The position numbers were made by a program, and so were the translations under genes. From Sphingobacteriales bacterium (GTDB lineage: Bacteria > Bacteroidota > Bacteroidia > Chitinophagales > Chitinophagaceae): DNA of 64,000 nucleotides. This document shows, one piece after another, positions 29,108 to 37,704 of the stretch; positions within the stretch are counted from its first letter, which is position 1; every line of letters starts with the position of its first letter. The notes beneath the pieces are model-generated. The model had not been told where the DNA came from and did no database searches. It saw nothing but the letters and a program-made list of their open reading frames with translations. The DNA lies in the NCBI GenBank assembly GCA_016708305.1, contig JADJGB010000001.1:617723-681722 (forward strand), written 5' to 3'.

Positions 29108-30034
29108 TTAAGTTTGTTGATCGTTCATCAATCTAATAAAACTATCTTCAATATTAGGTTCAATAATTTTTACTTCTACTTGTTTATGATTTTCACTTAA
29201 AGCATAATCTTTAATAAGGTTTATCCCGTCTGCATTAGAATCCTTCATAGTAACATGAAGCCACTCTCCAAAAGGGTAACAACGCTCCACCTGTTCAAAT
29301 TCTCTTAAATCTTTTAATAATGAATAAATATCATCAGCCTTTGCGCCAAAAAGTTTCACCGGATAAGATTCAATTATCTTTTCGGGAGTGTTTATGCTTA
29401 GGATTTTTCCTTTTTGTATGAGCGCTATTCGTTCACACTTCATGGCTTCATCCATATATGCAGTGGAGACAAAAATGGTAATTCCCTGTGATTTTAACCT
29501 TTTAAGAATTTCCCAAAACTCGTGTCTTGAAACCACATCAACACCTGTAGTGGGCTCATCCAGAAATAATATTTTTGGTTTGTGAATCAGTGCACAACTC
29601 AATGCCAGCTTTTGTTTCATACCACCTGATAACTTTCCTGCACGGCGATTACTGAATGGTTTTATTTGATCGTAAATATCTTTTATCAGCTCATAATTAT
29701 CTTCAATTGAGGTGCCAAACAGCATTGCAAAAAATGTCAGATTTTCATGTACAGTTAAGTCCTGATACAAAGAAAACCTTCCGGGCATGTAGCCAATAAT
29801 GTTTCTTATCGACCGGTAATCTTTTTTTACATCATAACCTGCTACAACGGCTTCTCCTTTATCGGCAAGAAGTAAGGTACTCAGTATTCTAAAAATTGTT
29901 GTCTTCCCTGCTCCGTCTGGCCCAATCAAACCAAACAATTCCCCTTCATTCACGCTAAAACTTACATCATCCACTGCAACAATAGCGCCTTTATCAAAGG
30001 TTTTGGTAATATTATTTAAGATCAGACTTTTCAT
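29108..30034 (-). CDS. ABC transporter ATPase (first of YbhF-like pair)
   Basis: A 308-aa nucleotide-binding subunit, intact. It has Walker A GPDGAGKTT (about 38-46), Q-loop YMPGRFSLYQDL, a canonical signature LSGGMKQKLALSCAL, Walker B ILFLDEPTTGVD and switch His in the region STAYMDEA, where the usual His is Ala-Tyr (ITIFVSTAYMDEA). The missing switch His suggests this site may hydrolyse poorly, with the partner ATPase doing the work. The C-terminal 80 residues are a DrrA-like extension. Confidence 0.9.
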   Translation of the reverse strand: MKSLILNNITKTFDKGAIVAVDDVSFSVNEGELFGLIGPDGAGKTTIFRILSTLLLADKGEAVVAGYDVKKDYRSIRNIIGYMPGRFSLYQDLTVHENLTFFAMLFGTSIEDNYELIKDIYDQIKPFSNRRAGKLSGGMKQKLALSCALIHKPKILFLDEPTTGVDVVSRHEFWEILKRLKSQGITIFVSTAYMDEAMKCERIALIQKGKILSINTPEKIIESYPVKLFGAKADDIYSLLKDLREFEQVERCYPFGEWLHVTMKDSNADGINLIKDYALSENHKQVEVKIIEPNIEDSFIRLMNDQQT

Positions 30035-30100
30035 TTATTGTTTCAAATTGCAGTGATCAGATTTTATTATCTATATCATTTTTAATTCCTGATTTCTATT

Positions 30101-31035
30101 CTAATTAAAGACCGTTTCCCCATACATCCCAATCTTAAGATACCCGTCATTTTTTACTCTCACTTTAATAGCATATACAAGGTTCTCTCTTTCGTTTTTT
30201 GTTTGAATAGTTTTGGGAGTAAACTCAGATTTGTCAGAAATCCAGACTAAAGTACCTGGATAAGTTTTGTAACCTTCATTGCCGTCATCAATTTTTATGG
30301 TAGCCGATTGGCCTAGCTTGATCTGTGATAGTTGGTTTCCTGTTACGTATGCTTTGAGTATTAAAGTATCAATATTGGCTATCTTGTATAGCGGCCGGCC
30401 CATGGTAGCCATTTCTCCCTGCATTGCATATTTTGTAAGTACTGTCCCTGTCACCGGATTTACGATTTGTCCTTTTTGAATCTGATAAGCAATTTGGGCG
30501 GTTGATTTTTCCAAAGGTCCTTTTTCACTCAGAATAGCTCTGTTTTGAACATTAGCACTTTCTGAATATGATTTAATTTGCTGATGGGTAACGGCAATTT
30601 GTCTTCGAATCTGGGCAATCTGTTGGATCATGTCATCCAATTGCTTTTTTGGAGCAGCATCTGCGTTTACCAAATTTTGTATCCGGTTTTTTTCATTCAT
30701 CAGATACTCTAATTGCTCCTGCTGAACAGCTAGCTGTTTTTTTGTAACCTCTATTTGCGGGTTGGGGGTTACTGTTTTTAGATGCAAAGATGATATGACT
30801 GCATTGGCTTGCTCCTTTTGCAATTTTTGTGCTTCCACCTCTATTTGCCCCACTGTTTGCTTCAATTCTATCCTTTGCCCTTCGGTTACATTCAAGGACA
30901 GTATCAAACCATTTTGTTGTGCCGAAACCATTACTTCATCTGCTTCAAAATTACCGGATGCATCAAAATCTTTTTATTGTTGCAGGCCGAAGCAATGATT
31001 GAGGTTATCAAGAGAAAAATTAAATACTTTTTCAT
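30101..31035 (-). CDS. HlyD/YbhG-like periplasmic adaptor lipoprotein, one frameshift
   Basis: From the ATG at 31035 the product begins MKKYLIFLLITSIIASACNN, a lipoprotein signal with Cys 18. One base is missing in the T5 run at 30971-30975, and adding it joins NNKKDFDASGNFEADEVMVS to the main frame. There is a biotinyl-lipoyl hairpin (NGLILSLNVTEGQ), a long coiled coil (about 55-170) and a beta-barrel part ending YLKIGMYGETV. It bridges the ABC-2 pump and the TolC-like channel. As written, only 276 codons are open. Confidence 0.85.
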
Positions 31036-31052
31036 ATTTCCTGTTTTACTTT

Positions 31053-32328
31053 TTAATTTCCGGAAAGGGTTAATATTCTATACTGAGCTTTTAATAGTTG
31101 GAGCCGATGTAGTTCTTTTGTTGACCTGGCAAGGGTTTCGGCGTTAAGCTTCACAATATACTCAGTAGAAGTTATTACGCCGTTTTCTAATTGCGCTTTA
31201 GTCGATTCCATCACCGAACTGCGTAGCGAAATGATTTCATCATCCTGTTTCATCAACATCTGATATTTCATTATTTCGCTGTTTTCTTTATTAATGGCCA
31301 TTTTTGTGTTAAACTGTAATGTCTCTTTTTCTACATCCAGCATTTTATTGTTCATGTTTAAAGATTTTAAAGTGTTGGGTAACGAAAACAATGTATTCAT
31401 TGACCATTTTAATCTTAAGCCTGCCATCCAGTAGGTACCAAAGTCGTTAGAAAGCATATTGAGTGTAGGCCGTCCATAACCACCCATTGCAAAAGCGCTG
31501 ACAGTAGGCAATAAATCTGATGCTGCCTGTTTTTTGAATAACAATATTTTGTTTTTGTAAATCCAGCATTTTTAGTTCTGGGCGATTATTGATAAGATTA
31601 GCGGTTACTTGGCTTACTGGTTCTTCAAACTTGGTAGTTGCAACGAAGGTTTGCCCGGTAAGTTGATTAAGCATTTCAATGGCTGCCTGTTTGTTGTTGC
31701 GCGTTTCAAATTCCAGCATATCTGCATTAATCATTTCTGCTTTTAGTTCATTTACAGAACTTTTATAAGTAGTGCCGCTGGCAAGTGCGACTATTGATTT
31801 ATCGAGTGTGTTTTGCAAATTCTGTTTATGTATTACCTGTTGTTTCAGTTGTGCCTCCAACATCAATATTGCAAAATACAAATCCATAACCTGATGCCTG
31901 ACGGAGTGCATACTGATTTCAATTTGCTTAAGTTGCATTCTTTCGTGCGATTTAAGCATATTAATCTGGCTGGTGCGAAAGCCTCCGTCAAAAATGGTTT
32001 GAATCAATTCTCCTTGTAATTTATACTGATCCTTGCTCATTGTGGGTATCGTAATATTTGGAGATAATGCAGGGAATTGGGTAACTTCAGACTGATAAGC
32101 GCCTTGTCCGTTTACATTTATTTGAGGGAAATATGCTCTGTTAGCATTAATATTCAAATATTTAGTGCTCAGTTTAATGTGTTCCTGATTCTTTATTAAC
32201 GGATAATTCTTCCTGCTCCATTCATGGCATTGCTCCAGTGTTACCGGCTGGCTTTTTATTATACTGGGCAGAATGAATAATAAAAACGGAAGAATTCTGA
32301 ATTTTAATATTGAAAAATAAGGTTTCAT
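31053..32328 (-). CDS. TolC-family outer-membrane efflux protein, one frameshift
   Basis: Signal peptide followed by VTLEQCHEWSRKNYPLIKNQ, the usual opening of OEP-family proteins. Two helical repeats follow with NRAYFPQINVNGQGAYQSEV and SDLLPTVSAFAMGGYGRPTL. The frames meet at a T6 run (31530-31535) that is one base too long. With five, IQKQAASDLLPTVS is continuous and the protein is about 424 aa. It is 18 bp upstream of the adaptor gene, giving a complete tripartite exporter. Confidence 0.87.
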
Positions 32329-32345
32329 TTTAAGTAACAGGGTTT

Positions 32346-32963
32346 TTATTTTACTTTAATCATTGCATCCATCCATTTAGGAATCATCTCTATTCGTTCC
32401 TTCATCAGGTTTTCGAAGTCTTTTGATAAAATATCTGAAAGGTGCGAAATAGCCGGCTTCATAATAAACGGAAATACACAAAGCGCCATTATGTTTAGGA
32501 AAAACTGTTCAAATTTTGCTTTTGGATTTAACTTTTTTAATTGAGCTACCAAAGGAGAATGTTGAATCTGCTCGGCTCCATAAACTATTTTAGTAAAATG
32601 CTCAGGGTTAGTATGAATTGCATTCAATACAAATAGGGGCAGGTCTGGATTTTCCAATAGCAGACTAATATAATCTTTGGATATTCGTTTTATTTTTTCT
32701 TCGGGTGTTTTACCTTCTGAAAGAATAAAAGGGATAAAAGTTCTGAAGAAGGTGCTCAGTTTTTCTTCCATGATAATATCAAACAAATTCTTCTTGCTAC
32801 GATAATAATAATTAATCAATGCAAGATTGAGCCCCGCTTCTTCTGCAATATCACGGGTACGTGTGGCAGCAAATCCCTTTTTCTGAAAAACGATGGCTGC
32901 AGCATCTTTAATTTTCTGCTCTGTGGACAGATCTTTTTGTTGTATATATTTTCCTTTTTCCAT
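32346..32963 (-). CDS. TetR-family regulator (CecR-like)
   Basis: A 205-aa protein. The N-terminal HTH is FAATRTRDIAEEAGLNLALI followed by NYYYRSKKNLF, typical of TetR. The C-terminal ligand domain resembles the CecR/YbiH type, in keeping with the YbhGFSR-like genes that follow 18 bp downstream. It probably represses the operon and itself through the repeats just upstream. The -7 box lies only about 8 bp before the ATG, so the mRNA may be nearly leaderless. Confidence 0.88.
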   Translation of the reverse strand: MEKGKYIQQKDLSTEQKIKDAAAIVFQKKGFAATRTRDIAEEAGLNLALINYYYRSKKNLFDIIMEEKLSTFFRTFIPFILSEGKTPEEKIKRISKDYISLLLENPDLPLFVLNAIHTNPEHFTKIVYGAEQIQHSPLVAQLKKLNPKAKFEQFFLNIMALCVFPFIMKPAISHLSDILSKDFENLMKERIEMIPKWMDAMIKVK

Positions 32964-32970
32964 TTGAAAA

Positions 32971-33034
32971 CAAAGTTATAGTTAAATATTTGATTTAAAC
33001 AAATAATTTAATCAAAAAATTTAAACAAATGATT
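32971..33034 (-). promoter_or_regulatory. Exporter operon promoter with TetR-like direct repeats
   Basis: Minus-strand TAACTTTG (32971-32978) fits the -7 box and TTTG at 33000-33003 the -33 box. A 15-bp repeat, TTTAAACAAATAATT (32994-33008) and TTTAAACAAATGATT (33020-33034), lies 26 bp apart, with one copy covering the -33 box. This is a good candidate for an autoregulatory operator. Confidence 0.5.
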
Positions 33035-33051
33035 AAAATTATATTTGCCAA

Positions 33052-33903
33052 TTAAAATGGCCTCATAATTTCTTTTATATTCAGAATATAAGACCCTCCA
33101 AAAAGCAGTGCATGAACCAATAATGGGTATAATTGAGTAAATGGCTGTCTTGCCTGCCAGCCTTTTTCTAATGGATAAAAATGATTATAGGTATTATAAA
33201 AATCATTGTGGAAACCGCCAAACAGTTTTGCCATACCGATATCCATCTCCCTGTGTCCATAATAAACGGCGGGGTCAAAAATGGAGGCATAACCTTCCTT
33301 TGTAATCATATAATTTCCACCCCATAAATCGCCATGCAATAAGGAAGGTGGCTCTAATGGAAAAATGTTGTTCAGTTGTTTGCAGAAATTTTCAGCGTGA
33401 ACTAAGTCTATATCCGAAATGTCATTTCGGTCATAAAGCAATTTTACTAATCGCAGGATTCTAAAGTTCGCATAAAATTCGCCCCAATATTCAGATGGAG
33501 TATTAATTTGTTGCAAGCTACCTATGTGGTTATCCTGTTTAAATCCAAAATATGATTGCCGAATCTTGTGCATTTCGGCTATTGATGTTCCAAGGTTTTG
33601 AGCAAAGTCTTTAGCCGGTGCCCCTTTTTCAATCCATTCAAGCAGTAGATATTGTTGGTTTTTGTATATGCCATAATTAATGACATCTGGTACTTTCAGC
33701 CTACACGATTTTTTGAGGGCTGCTAATCCCTTTGCTTCTTGCTCAAACATTTCAGGGTAACGGTTATAGTCATTCAGTTTTAAAAAATAATATTGGCCTT
33801 CTTCTGTTTCTAATTTAAAAGCATCATTGATGTCGCCGCCTGAGACCATCGAGATACTTTTTATTTTCTGGCCTGATATTTCAGAAAAGTCCTGCGGTAG
33901 CAT
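33052..33903 (-). CDS. Fructosamine kinase family protein
   Basis: A 283-aa protein-kinase-like fold. It has an N-lobe with GGDINDAFKL and a Lys in YYFLKLN, the hinge LLLEWIEKG, the catalytic motif LLHGDLWGGN (Asp about 191) and the metal-binding Asp in IFDPAVYYGHREMDIGM (about 208). Fructosamine-3-kinase relatives repair early glycation products or phosphorylate ribulosamines on proteins. It is encoded just upstream of the TetR gene but separated by the promoter. Confidence 0.9.
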   Translation of the reverse strand: MLPQDFSEISGQKIKSISMVSGGDINDAFKLETEEGQYYFLKLNDYNRYPEMFEQEAKGLAALKKSCRLKVPDVINYGIYKNQQYLLLEWIEKGAPAKDFAQNLGTSIAEMHKIRQSYFGFKQDNHIGSLQQINTPSEYWGEFYANFRILRLVKLLYDRNDISDIDLVHAENFCKQLNNIFPLEPPSLLHGDLWGGNYMITKEGYASIFDPAVYYGHREMDIGMAKLFGGFHNDFYNTYNHFYPLEKGWQARQPFTQLYPLLVHALLFGGSYILNIKEIMRPF

Positions 33904-33959
33904 TTTGAAAAAATTTGTAAAACTAATTTATAAAAATTTCTTCATGAATAATAACCATC

Positions 33960-33996
33960 ATAAATAAAAAATGCAGGTTTTTACTAAAACCTGCAT
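33960..33996 (-). terminator. Rho-independent terminator of rpoD
   Basis: Minus-strand stem ATGCAGGTTTT-AGTA-AAACCTGCAT followed by a T-rich tract (TTTTTATTTA). It lies 25 bp after the rpoD stop. Confidence 0.88.
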
Positions 33997-34020
33997 TGTA
34001 ATATATTTTAAGGAAATTAT

Positions 34021-34878
34021 TTATCCCAAATAAGACTTCAGAGCGCTACTGTATCTTGCTTTTTGCAAGCGCTTGATAGCTCTTTCCTTAATTTGACGAA
34101 TACGTTCTTTGGTCAGGTCGTATTTCTGGCCAATCTGCTCAATAGTTACTCCGTTTTCGCCATCCAATCCGAAATAGGCATTTACGATTTCTGCCTCACG
34201 TGGAGAAAGTGATTTAAGCACTCTTCGGATTTCATTCCGTAAAGAATCTTTCATTACATCATCATCTGTATCAGAGCTTCCTTCCAGCAGGTCGCCCATC
34301 GCCACGTCTTCTGCTTCGTGTACAGGTGCATCCAACGAGGTGTGGCGGGTATTGCTTTGAAAGATATTATTAATTTCGGTTTCGCTCATTTCAAGTAACT
34401 CCGAAAGCTCTTCGGTAGAAGGTTCTCTTTCGTGCTCCTGTTCGAAGGCCATGTATGCTTTATTGGCTTTGTTGTAAGTTCCGATTTTGTTTTGTGGCAA
34501 TCTTACCAATCTGCCCTGTTCGGCCAAAGCCTGAAGGATAGACTGACGAATCCACCAAACGGCATAAGAAATAAATTTAAATCCCTTGGTTTCGTCAAAA
34601 CGCTGTGCCGCCTTTATCAATCCCAGATTCCCTTCATTAATCAAGTCGCTTAAAGAAAGCCCCTGGTGTTGATATTGTTTTGCCACAGAAACCACAAAGC
34701 GCAGGTTGGCCTGAACCATCTTATCCAATGCTCTCTGATCACCCATTTTTATTTTTTGGGCAAGAGTGGTCTCTTCCTCAGGTGTAATCATCGAGATTTT
34801 TGAAATTTCCTGTAAATACTTTTCAACCGCTTGTGAATCACGGTTGGTAATTTGTGTAGCAATTTTTAGCTGACGCAT
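34021..34878 (-). CDS. rpoD: Primary sigma factor RpoD/SigA
   Basis: A 285-aa group 1 sigma of the short Bacteroidota type without region 1.1 or the long non-conserved insert. It has region 1.2 (AVEKYLQEISKISMITPEEE), region 2 (ANLRFVVSVAKQYQHQGLSL, FKFISYAVWWIRQSI), region 3, and region 4 (VTIEQIGQKYDLTKERIRQI). It recognises the TTTG / TAnnTTTG promoters seen in this window. Confidence 0.97.
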   Translation of the reverse strand: MRQLKIATQITNRDSQAVEKYLQEISKISMITPEEETTLAQKIKMGDQRALDKMVQANLRFVVSVAKQYQHQGLSLSDLINEGNLGLIKAAQRFDETKGFKFISYAVWWIRQSILQALAEQGRLVRLPQNKIGTYNKANKAYMAFEQEHEREPSTEELSELLEMSETEINNIFQSNTRHTSLDAPVHEAEDVAMGDLLEGSSDTDDDVMKDSLRNEIRRVLKSLSPREAEIVNAYFGLDGENGVTIEQIGQKYDLTKERIRQIKERAIKRLQKARYSSALKSYLG

Positions 34879-34957
34879 ATTCTATTTTATATTAAAATAA
34901 ACATTGTTTCTGTAAGGATACACTATTTCCAAATTGTTAGGTAATTTTGAGAACGTG

Positions 34958-34965
34958 CAAAGATA
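34958..34965 (-). promoter_or_regulatory. Candidate -7 box of rpoD
   Basis: Minus-strand TATCTTTG, a TAnnTTTG match about 80 bp before the rpoD ATG. Confidence 0.4.
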
Positions 34966-35035
34966 CGACAGAAAGTGTAAATAACAATTTATTGTATTTA
35001 CTAACTACAAACAACAATTTCGATAAAAATGTTGA

Positions 35036-36319
35036 CTACCTGCTTTCTATTTTGGCAGGTTTGTAATTTTTTCGTAAAATAATAATCAACACGATACCCA
35101 GAATTATTAATCCAAATGAAATTAATTCGGCCTGAGTAATATGCATCCCCAGAATGTTCATCTTTACGTTTACCCTTATTTTTTCAATAAAAAATCTTTC
35201 TAACCCGTTGAAAATCAAATAAATACCAAAAAGCACGCCGGGTATTTTTATTTTTTTTCTTATTGCCCAAAGTATGCCAAAAAGAATCTGGCAAAAAATG
35301 ATTTCGTAAAGTGAAGTAGGGAAAACCGGTATAGGCAGGTGGTTGCAATATTGCCCGGTACAATCAGCCAGTCTGACTCCTGTTTCGTTAACATTATGTG
35401 GAAAATCGTACCCAAAAAACCAATCAGGCAAGAAGTTTAGCCACGAAGGTTTGGGTACAAAAGCATGAGTTGAGTCATGATTTGCGAAAAATGGCGCATT
35501 ATTGGTCAGCGCCTCTTGAAAATCGACCATAGTTGCTCTTGAAATACCTCCTGTGGGTGAGGTTTTAAAAGCTGCATTATATATTCCCCAATCTCCATCG
35601 CCCGATACTTGGCAACCAATGCGGCCAACCCCGTAAGCCATCATCATTATCGGACCTAGCACATCTGTAAAATGTAAAAAATTTATTTGATGCTTTCTGG
35701 TGTACCACCAAAGAGCAACGCCTGCACAAATCAGTCCGCCGTAAAAAGTAAGGCCGGATGCTGAAAGAATAGAAGATGGGTCTTTAACAAATGAATCCCA
35801 GTTTTCAAATGTGTCAAATATTTTGGCGCCAACTAAACCAGAAATTGCTGCAATAGTGGTAATTTCTCCAACTCTGTCGTGAGGCCAGATTCTAATCGTT
35901 CTTGTTTCAGGCTTTGCACTTTTTTCCTTATTTTTTTCATACCAGCGCATTCCGCTAAACAGAACCCCCAGTATCAAACCGCCTAATACACTCCCTTTTG
36001 AGGAAAAAATATAATCCTGTGGGTTTATTCCAGCAGAATTATCAGAAAAAAACAACCACAGTATTTTATATCCTAAAATAAATCCTATTAAAAAGTTAGA
36101 AATCAATTCTCCGGCAGAAGCCGGTTTCCCAGCCGTTATTTTCTCATCTGTTGGCTTAAAAATTCCTTCTTTCCCTTTTCGTTTAAGTTCATAAGATAAT
36201 AAAAAGGCGCTTAAAATAAAGGAGATGGCTACAAAAAAACCAAAGGAATTAATGAAGTGCAGGAAATTCCATTCCACTCCAAAAAAATCTTTAAAAACGT
36301 AATATAGATTGGGATACAT
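35036..36319 (-). CDS. lgt: Prolipoprotein diacylglyceryl transferase
   Basis: A 427-aa inner-membrane enzyme that moves diacylglycerol from phosphatidylglycerol to the lipobox Cys. The signature GVGRIGCQVSGDGDWG (about 231) contains the essential Arg. It is much longer than the 270-290 aa of E. coli-type enzymes because of extra N-terminal and periplasmic loop segments (about 245-320), a form common in Chitinophagaceae. Seven or more hydrophobic helices are visible, and the last part includes NGLERFFIEKIR. Confidence 0.94.
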   Translation of the reverse strand: MYPNLYYVFKDFFGVEWNFLHFINSFGFFVAISFILSAFLLSYELKRKGKEGIFKPTDEKITAGKPASAGELISNFLIGFILGYKILWLFFSDNSAGINPQDYIFSSKGSVLGGLILGVLFSGMRWYEKNKEKSAKPETRTIRIWPHDRVGEITTIAAISGLVGAKIFDTFENWDSFVKDPSSILSASGLTFYGGLICAGVALWWYTRKHQINFLHFTDVLGPIMMMAYGVGRIGCQVSGDGDWGIYNAAFKTSPTGGISRATMVDFQEALTNNAPFFANHDSTHAFVPKPSWLNFLPDWFFGYDFPHNVNETGVRLADCTGQYCNHLPIPVFPTSLYEIIFCQILFGILWAIRKKIKIPGVLFGIYLIFNGLERFFIEKIRVNVKMNILGMHITQAELISFGLIILGIVLIIILRKNYKPAKIESR

Positions 36320-36326
36320 TCTTTTG

Positions 36327-36334
36327 CAAAGTTA
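36327..36334 (-). promoter_or_regulatory. Candidate -7 box of lgt
   Basis: Minus-strand TAACTTTG lies only 8 bp before the ATG, implying a nearly leaderless mRNA. Confidence 0.35.
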
Positions 36335-36349
36335 AATTTTGGCAATATT

Positions 36350-36401
36350 AAAAAAAAGAAATGAGTAAATTGCTAATTAAAAGATAATTAGTGATTTACT
36401 C
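36350..36401 (-). terminator. Hairpin terminator between bacilliredoxin gene and lgt
   Basis: The arms 36361-36379 and 36383-36401 pair over 19 bp with two mismatches. On the minus strand they are followed by TTTCTTTTTTTT. Confidence 0.75.
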
Positions 36402-36423
36402 ATTTATAAAAATTTGCATTAAA

Positions 36424-36840
36424 CTAATTGCAATAGTCATCAAAAGCTGCGATCAGATTGTCTGCTATCATTTGCGCAGAACGACCTTCAATCATGTGCC
36501 TTTCTACAAAATGAACCAATTTGCCATCTTTAAACAGCGCAATTGAAGGCGAAGATGGCGGATAGGGTAATAAATGCTCTCTTACTTTTTGTACCGCTTC
36601 AATGTCAAATCCGGCAAAACTGGTGGTCAGTTGGTCAGGTTTTTTGTCGGAATTTGCTACAGCCATCAGCACTCCGGGACGGGCAGTACCTGCCGAACAT
36701 CCGCATACAGAGTTGATAAACAATAAGTTAGTACCTCCTTTGGCCAGGCTCCCTTCTACGGCTTCGGGGGTAAGAAGTTCTTCAAAACCATTATCAGTAA
36801 GTTCCTCCTTCATAGGAACAACAATTTCTTTTGGATACAT
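36424..36840 (-). CDS. Bacilliredoxin (BrxA/BrxB, DUF1094 family)
   Basis: About 138 aa from the preferred ATG at 36840 (MYPKEIVVPM); an in-frame ATG ten codons upstream is less likely. It has a thioredoxin-like fold with the redox motif CGC in FINSVCGCSAGTARPGV and the conserved PYPPSSPSIALF and HFVERHMIEGRSA. Family members reduce mixed disulfides of bacillithiol with proteins. It is monocistronic with its own terminator. Confidence 0.92.
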   Translation of the reverse strand: MYPKEIVVPMKEELTDNGFEELLTPEAVEGSLAKGGTNLLFINSVCGCSAGTARPGVLMAVANSDKKPDQLTTSFAGFDIEAVQKVREHLLPYPPSSPSIALFKDGKLVHFVERHMIEGRSAQMIADNLIAAFDDYCN

Positions 36841-36967
36841 ATAATTTGCGTTTTGTTTTGTATAAAACACGAAATTAAAGAAAAAGTTGATGGCTGGCAG
36901 ATTTGAAAATATTTAGTTTTGGTTTTTGGTGAAAATTTAAAATCTCTATTGATCTGAATTTAATCAC

Positions 36968-37014
36968 AAGCGACAAAATGACGTTTCTTTCGGAGTTCAA
37001 AGCGACAAAATGGC
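36968..37014. promoter_or_regulatory. Direct repeats upstream of hsp20
   Basis: AAGCGACAAAATGAC (36968-36982) and AAGCGACAAAATGGC (37000-37014) are 32 bp apart, about three helical turns. They lie 107-153 bp before the small heat-shock gene and could bind a stress regulator. Confidence 0.4.
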
Positions 37015-37120
37015 ATATTTTCTGAAAATAGTATCATTTTATGTCAGTATTTTCGAAATGGAATCGAATTTGATTTTTTACCAGTGAAATTATTTTATTA
37101 AGTATTAAAAACAAAAGATT

Positions 37121-37567
37121 ATGACAAACTTAAAATTTAATGTAGTACCGTTTGAAAGAACATTATCCAATCTGTTTGATGACTTCTTTACCGAAATGCC
37201 ATCAATTATGAAAAATGATGTAACTAATATCGGTTTGAGAGGTTTTGCACCGGTAAACATAGTTGAAAAGGATAATTTGTATCAAATTGATATTGTGGCA
37301 CCTGGATTTGAAAAGGCTGATTTCAAAATCAATCTTGACAACAACCTGTTGACCATTTCTGCAGAAAGGAATGTAGAAGCTAATGAGGAAACTGAAAAAA
37401 ATATTAGAAAAGAGTATCATTTTCGTTCTTTCAAAAGATGTTTTACTCTTGATGAAAAGATAAATCAGGAAAGAATTGACGCTAAATATGTTAATGGAAT
37501 CTTAAAATTGGAGTTAGGTAAAAAGGAAGAAGCAAAAGCAGCGTCAAAGGATATAGCAATACAATAA
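37121..37567 (+). CDS. Small heat-shock protein (Hsp20/alpha-crystallin)
   Basis: A 148-aa ATP-independent holdase chaperone. The alpha-crystallin domain (about 40-135) runs from FAPVNIVEKDNLYQIDIVAP through EYHFRSFKRCFTLDEKI to the usual VNGILKLELGKKE. A short variable N-terminus and a C-terminal IxI-like motif (DIAIQ) are present. It is expressed alone, with repeats upstream that suggest stress control. Confidence 0.94.
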   Translation: MTNLKFNVVPFERTLSNLFDDFFTEMPSIMKNDVTNIGLRGFAPVNIVEKDNLYQIDIVAPGFEKADFKINLDNNLLTISAERNVEANEETEKNIRKEYHFRSFKRCFTLDEKINQERIDAKYVNGILKLELGKKEEAKAASKDIAIQ

Positions 37568-37704
37568 TAAGGTTTGTTTTTCTCATAAGCAGTTAGTTTT
37601 GGTTTAGAGCCCGTTGTTTCTACAATGGGCGATTTTTTATTGGAAACCTTTTAATACCAAATTACGTCTTATGCAAAAATTTGTTCTATTTTTACAGTTT
37701 GATT

